Assembly (NCBI GenBank): GCA_963764215.1
Contig: CAVXRS010000007.1
Coordinates: 1-64,000, forward strand
Length of the DNA stretch: 64,000 nt
From: JAFDWI01 sp963764215
Lineage (GTDB): Bacteria > Actinomycetota > Acidimicrobiia > Acidimicrobiales > Iamiaceae
Direction: 5' to 3'
In this document: piece by piece, positions 59,630 through 64,000 of the stretch
Numbering within the stretch: the stretch's first letter is position 1
Layout: every line of letters starts with the position of its first letter
Notes under the pieces: generated by a model
The model's input: only the letters and a program-made list of their open reading frames with translations
What the model was told of the DNA's origin: nothing
Database searches by the model: none
Position numbers and translations under genes: made by a program

Positions 59630-61231
59630 TCAGTCGATCAGCACGCCGGGGTTGAGGATGCCGGCGGGGTCGAGCTCGGCCTTCACCGCGCGCAGCGCGG
59701 CAGCAAAGCGTTCGGGGCGCTGGCGGTCATAGCCCGGTCGATGAACCCGTCCCACCGCATGGTGATGGGTGACGGTCGCCCGATGGTCGGTGAGCAGCGC
59801 CATGGCCGCGGCTTTGATCTCGTCCCACATGGCGACCTCCGCGCCGGGTCGGGTGGCCGCGATGACGGTGAAGTACGGCGCCGCGCCATCGGGATAGGCG
59901 TGCGTGAGTCGACAGTTGATCAAGCCGGGTGCGCCGGTCACCGCGGTGATCGCGGCCCCCAGTTCACGGTGGACGTCGAAGTACAGATCCTCGAGGCGGT
60001 CCCACGTGACGGCGGTCTCGAAGGTTTCCGAGATCACCTGCATCCGGGCCATCGCATCGCGGACATAAGGCATCCGCAGGAACGACGACCGCCACGACGC
60101 CGCCGCGTGGTCGGGCTGCGCGACCCGCGACCCGGTCTGGTCTGCGGGGTCGTCCGCCACGGATCCACCCGTCGAGCGCGCGATGTCGACGAGCTGGTCC
60201 AGCGCGTCGTCGACCGGGTGGTGGGCCGATTCCTCACCCAGCACCAGCACCCACTCGCCGGCACGCGCGGCGCCCGACAGGGCAGCCTCTCCGGGGTCGA
60301 GCAGGCGACAGTTCGCCGGGGTGCACCCGGCCTGCAGGATCGCCCGGACCGCGCCGAACGCATCCGTGACATCGGTGAAGGTGACCGACGCGGAGCGCTT
60401 GTGCGTCGGCCGATCCATCACGCGCATCCAAGCCTCGGTGATCACACCGAGCGTGCCCTCTGATCCGAGCAGCAGCCGATCCGGTGACGGTCCGGCCCCC
60501 GAACCGGGCAGCCGCCACGACTCGAGCTCCCCGGTCGGGGTGAGCACGCGCAGGGCTTCGACGAAATCGTCGATGTGGGTGTGCGCCGTGGCGTAATGCC
60601 CGCCCGAGCGGGTGGCCAACCACCCTCCGAGGCTGGAGAACTCGAAGCTCTGGGGAAAGTGGCGCAGGGTGAGACCGTGGGGCCGGAGCGCATCCTCCAG
60701 GGCCGGGCCGAGGATCCCCGCCTGGACGTGTGCGGCGCGACTGGTCCGGTCGATCTCGATCACCTCGTCGAGGCCCGAGAGATCCATCGACACCACCCCG
60801 GCATGCCCGACTCCCTCGCATTCGACGCCGCCGACCACCGACGATCCGGCTCCGTAGGGGACCACCGCGACATCGGCGTCGCTCGCCCAGTCCAGGAGCG
60901 CGATCACCTCGGACTCATTGGTCGGGAACGCGACCAGATCGGGCGCGGAACCCATCTCGCCTCGCAACGCCCGCACGACGTCGCGGTAGGCCTTGCCGAA
61001 CGTGTGGGACGCCCGCCGCGCAGGTTCGTCGACCAGGAGGTGGGCCAGGGTGGCCGGCGGTCGGACCTTCGGGGCGGGAAGTGCGAGGTCGGCGACGTCG
61101 GGGATCGGCATCGGGTCGGCTGCCGCGCCGGGGACGAGGGCGCCGTAGCGTCGACAGGCGGTGTCGTCGAGCATGGCAGCGGTGAGGCCCCATCCCCACC
61201 ACGATCGCTCCGATTGGGTTGCGGCGGCCAT
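59630..61231 (-). CDS. FAD-binding oxidase resembling alkyl-DHAP synthase (AGPS)
   Basis: A 533-aa VAO/PCMH-type flavoprotein. VAVVPYGAGSSVVGGVECEG and GHYATAHTHIDDFVEALRVL bind FAD; LLLGSEGTLGVITEAWMRVM closes that domain. The substrate domain has ALLTDHRATVTHHHAVGRVH with the His-His-His motif of AGPS, and LDPAGILNPGVL at the C-terminus is standard. AGPS forms the ether bond of ether lipids; bacterial homologues may do this or oxidise hydroxy acids. Divergent from icd (57 bp). ATG 61231 was chosen; an upstream ATG at 61261 would intrude on that promoter. Confidence 0.78.
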   Translation of the reverse strand: MAAATQSERSWWGWGLTAAMLDDTACRRYGALVPGAAADPMPIPDVADLALPAPKVRPPATLAHLLVDEPARRASHTFGKAYRDVVRALRGEMGSAPDLVAFPTNESEVIALLDWASDADVAVVPYGAGSSVVGGVECEGVGHAGVVSMDLSGLDEVIEIDRTSRAAHVQAGILGPALEDALRPHGLTLRHFPQSFEFSSLGGWLATRSGGHYATAHTHIDDFVEALRVLTPTGELESWRLPGSGAGPSPDRLLLGSEGTLGVITEAWMRVMDRPTHKRSASVTFTDVTDAFGAVRAILQAGCTPANCRLLDPGEAALSGAARAGEWVLVLGEESAHHPVDDALDQLVDIARSTGGSVADDPADQTGSRVAQPDHAAASWRSSFLRMPYVRDAMARMQVISETFETAVTWDRLEDLYFDVHRELGAAITAVTGAPGLINCRLTHAYPDGAAPYFTVIAATRPGAEVAMWDEIKAAAMALLTDHRATVTHHHAVGRVHRPGYDRQRPERFAAALRAVKAELDPAGILNPGVLID

Positions 61232-61288
61232 GGTGCGCTCCGGCGCTGCTTGGCAATACAAGTAGGATACAAGCTAGCCTGGTCGGCC

Positions 61289-62581
<1,293 letters not shown>

Positions 62582-62674
62582 CCACCACCCCCTCCCCAAA
62601 CGAATGTCGGGGCACGAAGTAGGTATGGTCAACTTCTGCGCGCTGCATTCGGCAAGCAACGGTGAGGAGCGGCG

Positions 62675-63709
62675 ATGAGAGTGGCTGAGTGCGTCGAGAT
62701 CGGACCGCTCCAAGGCCTGGTTGTCGTCGAGCGCCCCGACCCGGTTCCCGGTCCTGGCATGGCGGCGATCGCCGTCGAAGCGGCCGGTGTGAACTACGTG
62801 GACGCGCTGTTCGTGCAGGGTCGGTATCAGATCAAACCGCCGGTGCCCTTCGTGCCCGGCAGTGAAGTGGCCGGCACCATCGAGTCGGTGGGTGAGGGGG
62901 TTGCGAAAGACGCCGTGGGCCGGCGCGTCGTGGCGATGTGCGGGCTGGGCGGATTCGCCGAGCGGGTGGCCGTGCCGGCCATGAGCTGTGTCGGGATCCC
63001 CGAAAACCTGGACGCTGCCCGTGCCGCCGCCTTCATCCAGAGCTACTGCACCGCCCGATTCGCCCTCGCCACGCGCGCCCGACTCGAACCGGGCGAGACC
63101 GTGCTCGTGCTCGGCGGAGGCGGGGGAGTCGGCCAGGCGACGATCGCCGTGGCCCGCGCGGCCGGCGCTCGGGTGGCGGCGGTGGCGTCGACACCCGCCA
63201 AGCGCGCCGCGGCCTCGACGGCAGGGGCCGAAGTGGCGTTGGACGCCAATGGGCTGCACGCTGCGCGGGACGGAACCATCGCCGAGAGCGACGCCCAGGA
63301 TGCGACCGACGATCCGGACAAGCGACTGGTGCAGGCCGTCCGAGACTGGTCGGGGGGTGGCGTCGATGTGGCGCTCGACCCGGTCGGTGGCTCGATGAGC
63401 CTGGTCGCGCTGCGAGCGTTGGGACTGTTCGGGAGGTTGTGTGTGATCGGGTTCCCCGCCGGGATTCCCGAATTGCCCGCCAATCAGATTCTGCTGCGCA
63501 ATCGGACGGTGCTCGGGGTGGACTGGGGTGCCTGGTCGATGAAGGACGCCGACGGCCAACGAGCCCTGCTCGATGGATTGCTCGCCGATGTCGAGGCGGG
63601 CAGGCTGAGCCCGGCACCACCCGAGACCCGTCCGCTCGACGGAGTGGTCGGGGCGCTCGAGGACCTGACGGCACGTCGGGTCACGGGCAAACTCGTCCTG
63701 ATCCCCTGA
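62675..63709 (+). CDS. NADPH:quinone-reductase-like MDR oxidoreductase
   Basis: A 344-aa medium-chain dehydrogenase/reductase lacking zinc ligands. VNYVDALFVQGRYQIKPPVP, FVPGSEVAGTIESVGEGV and IPENLDAARAAAFIQSYCTA form the catalytic domain; ETVLVLGGGGGVGQATIAVA is the nucleotide-binding Rossmann motif; LFGRLCVIGFPAGIPELPAN and NRTVLGVDWGAWSMKD follow. Quinone or enone reduction with NADPH is typical. A 35-residue stretch (about 190-225) before the second half is longer than usual. ATG 62675 follows GTGAGGAG. Confidence 0.88.
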   Translation: MRVAECVEIGPLQGLVVVERPDPVPGPGMAAIAVEAAGVNYVDALFVQGRYQIKPPVPFVPGSEVAGTIESVGEGVAKDAVGRRVVAMCGLGGFAERVAVPAMSCVGIPENLDAARAAAFIQSYCTARFALATRARLEPGETVLVLGGGGGVGQATIAVARAAGARVAAVASTPAKRAAASTAGAEVALDANGLHAARDGTIAESDAQDATDDPDKRLVQAVRDWSGGGVDVALDPVGGSMSLVALRALGLFGRLCVIGFPAGIPELPANQILLRNRTVLGVDWGAWSMKDADGQRALLDGLLADVEAGRLSPAPPETRPLDGVVGALEDLTARRVTGKLVLIP

Positions 63710-63787
63710 TGACGCTGGACTGACCCCCGATCATCGACCGGCGACAGCCAGGTCGTCTGAAACATTTCCGGGAAAGCCGTGCAGGGC

Positions 63788-63873
63788 GGCGTGGTGGTGC
63801 AAATTTCGGGGATGGGGGCGTGGTGGTGCAAATTTCGGGGAAGGAGGCGTGGTGGTGGTGCAAATTTCGGGGA
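63788..63873. repeat. Three-copy 29-bp tandem repeat
   Basis: Units start at 63788, 63817 and 63846 (period 29). Each contains GGCGTGGTGGTGCAAA followed by TTTCGGGGA; the third has one extra GGT. The palindrome AAATTT sits in an otherwise GC-rich unit. It lies in the intergenic gap after the oxidoreductase gene and before the end of the truncated gene on the other strand. Nature unknown; possible VNTR or protein-binding array. Confidence 0.85.
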
Positions 63874-63884
63874 TGGGGGCGTGG

Positions 63885-64000
63885 TCAGAATTCGATCGGC
63901 CACCACGGCCGGTCGGCGAGCGCGAACAGGGCATCGGCGAGGTCGATCGCGGTCGCATCGCCGGTGACCCGACCGGCCGCAGCGAGCTCCGACGGGGCAA
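63885..64000 (-). CDS. C-terminal end of a gene truncated by the window edge
   Basis: Read leftward from the right edge, the open frame ends APSELAAAGRVTGDATAI, DLADALFALADRPWWPIEF and TGA at 63885-63887. Codon use matches the window, and the Ala/Leu/Asp pattern is protein-like. About 37 residues are visible, too few to name a family. Confidence 0.6.
   Translation of the reverse strand, partial: APSELAAAGRVTGDATAIDLADALFALADRPWWPIEF

Noticed and set aside
63788..63873. CRISPR array at the right edge
   Set aside because: Units are contiguous with no unique spacers, so this is a simple tandem repeat.

Overview
The window is GC-rich (estimated near 70 %) bacterial chromosome with dense gene packing, many GTG/TTG starts and frequent 4-base ATGA/GTGA overlaps. 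A WhiB-like regulator, a GlnR-type atypical response regulator beside two glutamine synthetases, a paired ArsA/Get3-like ATPase module next to whiB, an Rpf/lysozyme-fold secreted protein and a primary-like sigma factor point to Actinomycetota. A deep, non-mycobacterial lineage such as Acidimicrobiia is my inference from the overall look, not a measured placement. No integrase, transposase, plasmid gene or CRISPR array is visible.

Layout. 0.1-2.5 kb holds a lipoprotein, a hotdog thioesterase and a methyltransferase, all broken by frameshifts. 2.5-4.7 kb holds an AbiE-like toxin-antitoxin pair and an SRPBCC protein. 4.7-5.8 kb has no convincing gene. 5.8-8.5 kb has small stress or accessory genes (DUF1801, VOC, AraC, ArsC-like, alpha/beta hydrolase). 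8.5-15.5 kb is a sugar-acid locus: a large glycosidase-like gene facing a tightly overlapped operon uxaC, uxuB-like, LarA-family nickel epimerase, gluconokinase. 15.5-17.9 kb has a GT39-like membrane glycosyltransferase and a HAD phosphatase. 17.9-18.9 kb has GC palindromes and an RHS-repeat relic. 18.9-23.5 kb has a frameshifted alkylsulfatase, a frameshifted FAD dehydrogenase and a lipocalin-like protein. 23.6-32.7 kb has a lipoprotein, an APH-type kinase, tRNA-Pro, a receiver protein, an STAS protein, the ArsA pair, NfeD, WhiB, FxsA, Nudix and MBL genes. 32.8-37.9 kb has an aldehyde dehydrogenase converging on ectABCD. 37.9-42.0 kb has DUF779 and a MacB/FtsX-type ABC exporter. 42.0-45.6 kb has Mrp, an A-type Fe-S carrier, a Tat lipoprotein, RidA, a very small membrane protein and a cold-shock protein. 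45.6-53.5 kb has enoyl-CoA hydratase, glnR, glnA (type I), glnII, a DUF4388 protein, a secreted helical protein and NAD synthetase. 53.8-63.7 kb has the Rpf-like protein, sigma factor, EamA transporter, folD, metF, an AGPS-like oxidase, icd and a quinone oxidoreductase. The right edge has a 29-bp tandem repeat and a truncated gene.

How the genes work together. The clearest pathway is the sugar-acid operon. UxaC makes fructuronate, the UxuB-like enzyme reduces it to mannonate, and the LarA-family protein keeps the nickel-pincer residues at canonical spacing. Followed directly by gluconokinase, this suggests C2 epimerisation of mannonate to gluconate and entry to the pentose phosphate pathway, with no mannonate dehydratase. 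Nitrogen assimilation is grouped as GlnR plus type I and type II glutamine synthetases around a shared, repeat-bearing divergent promoter, with glutamine-dependent NAD synthetase nearby. ectABCD gives ectoine and hydroxyectoine. folD-metF supply one-carbon units.

Quality note. Nine genes switch reading frame in the middle of conserved sequence while neighbouring multi-kilobase genes are intact. Assembly indels, especially at the left edge and in C/G runs, are as likely as true pseudogenes for most of them.
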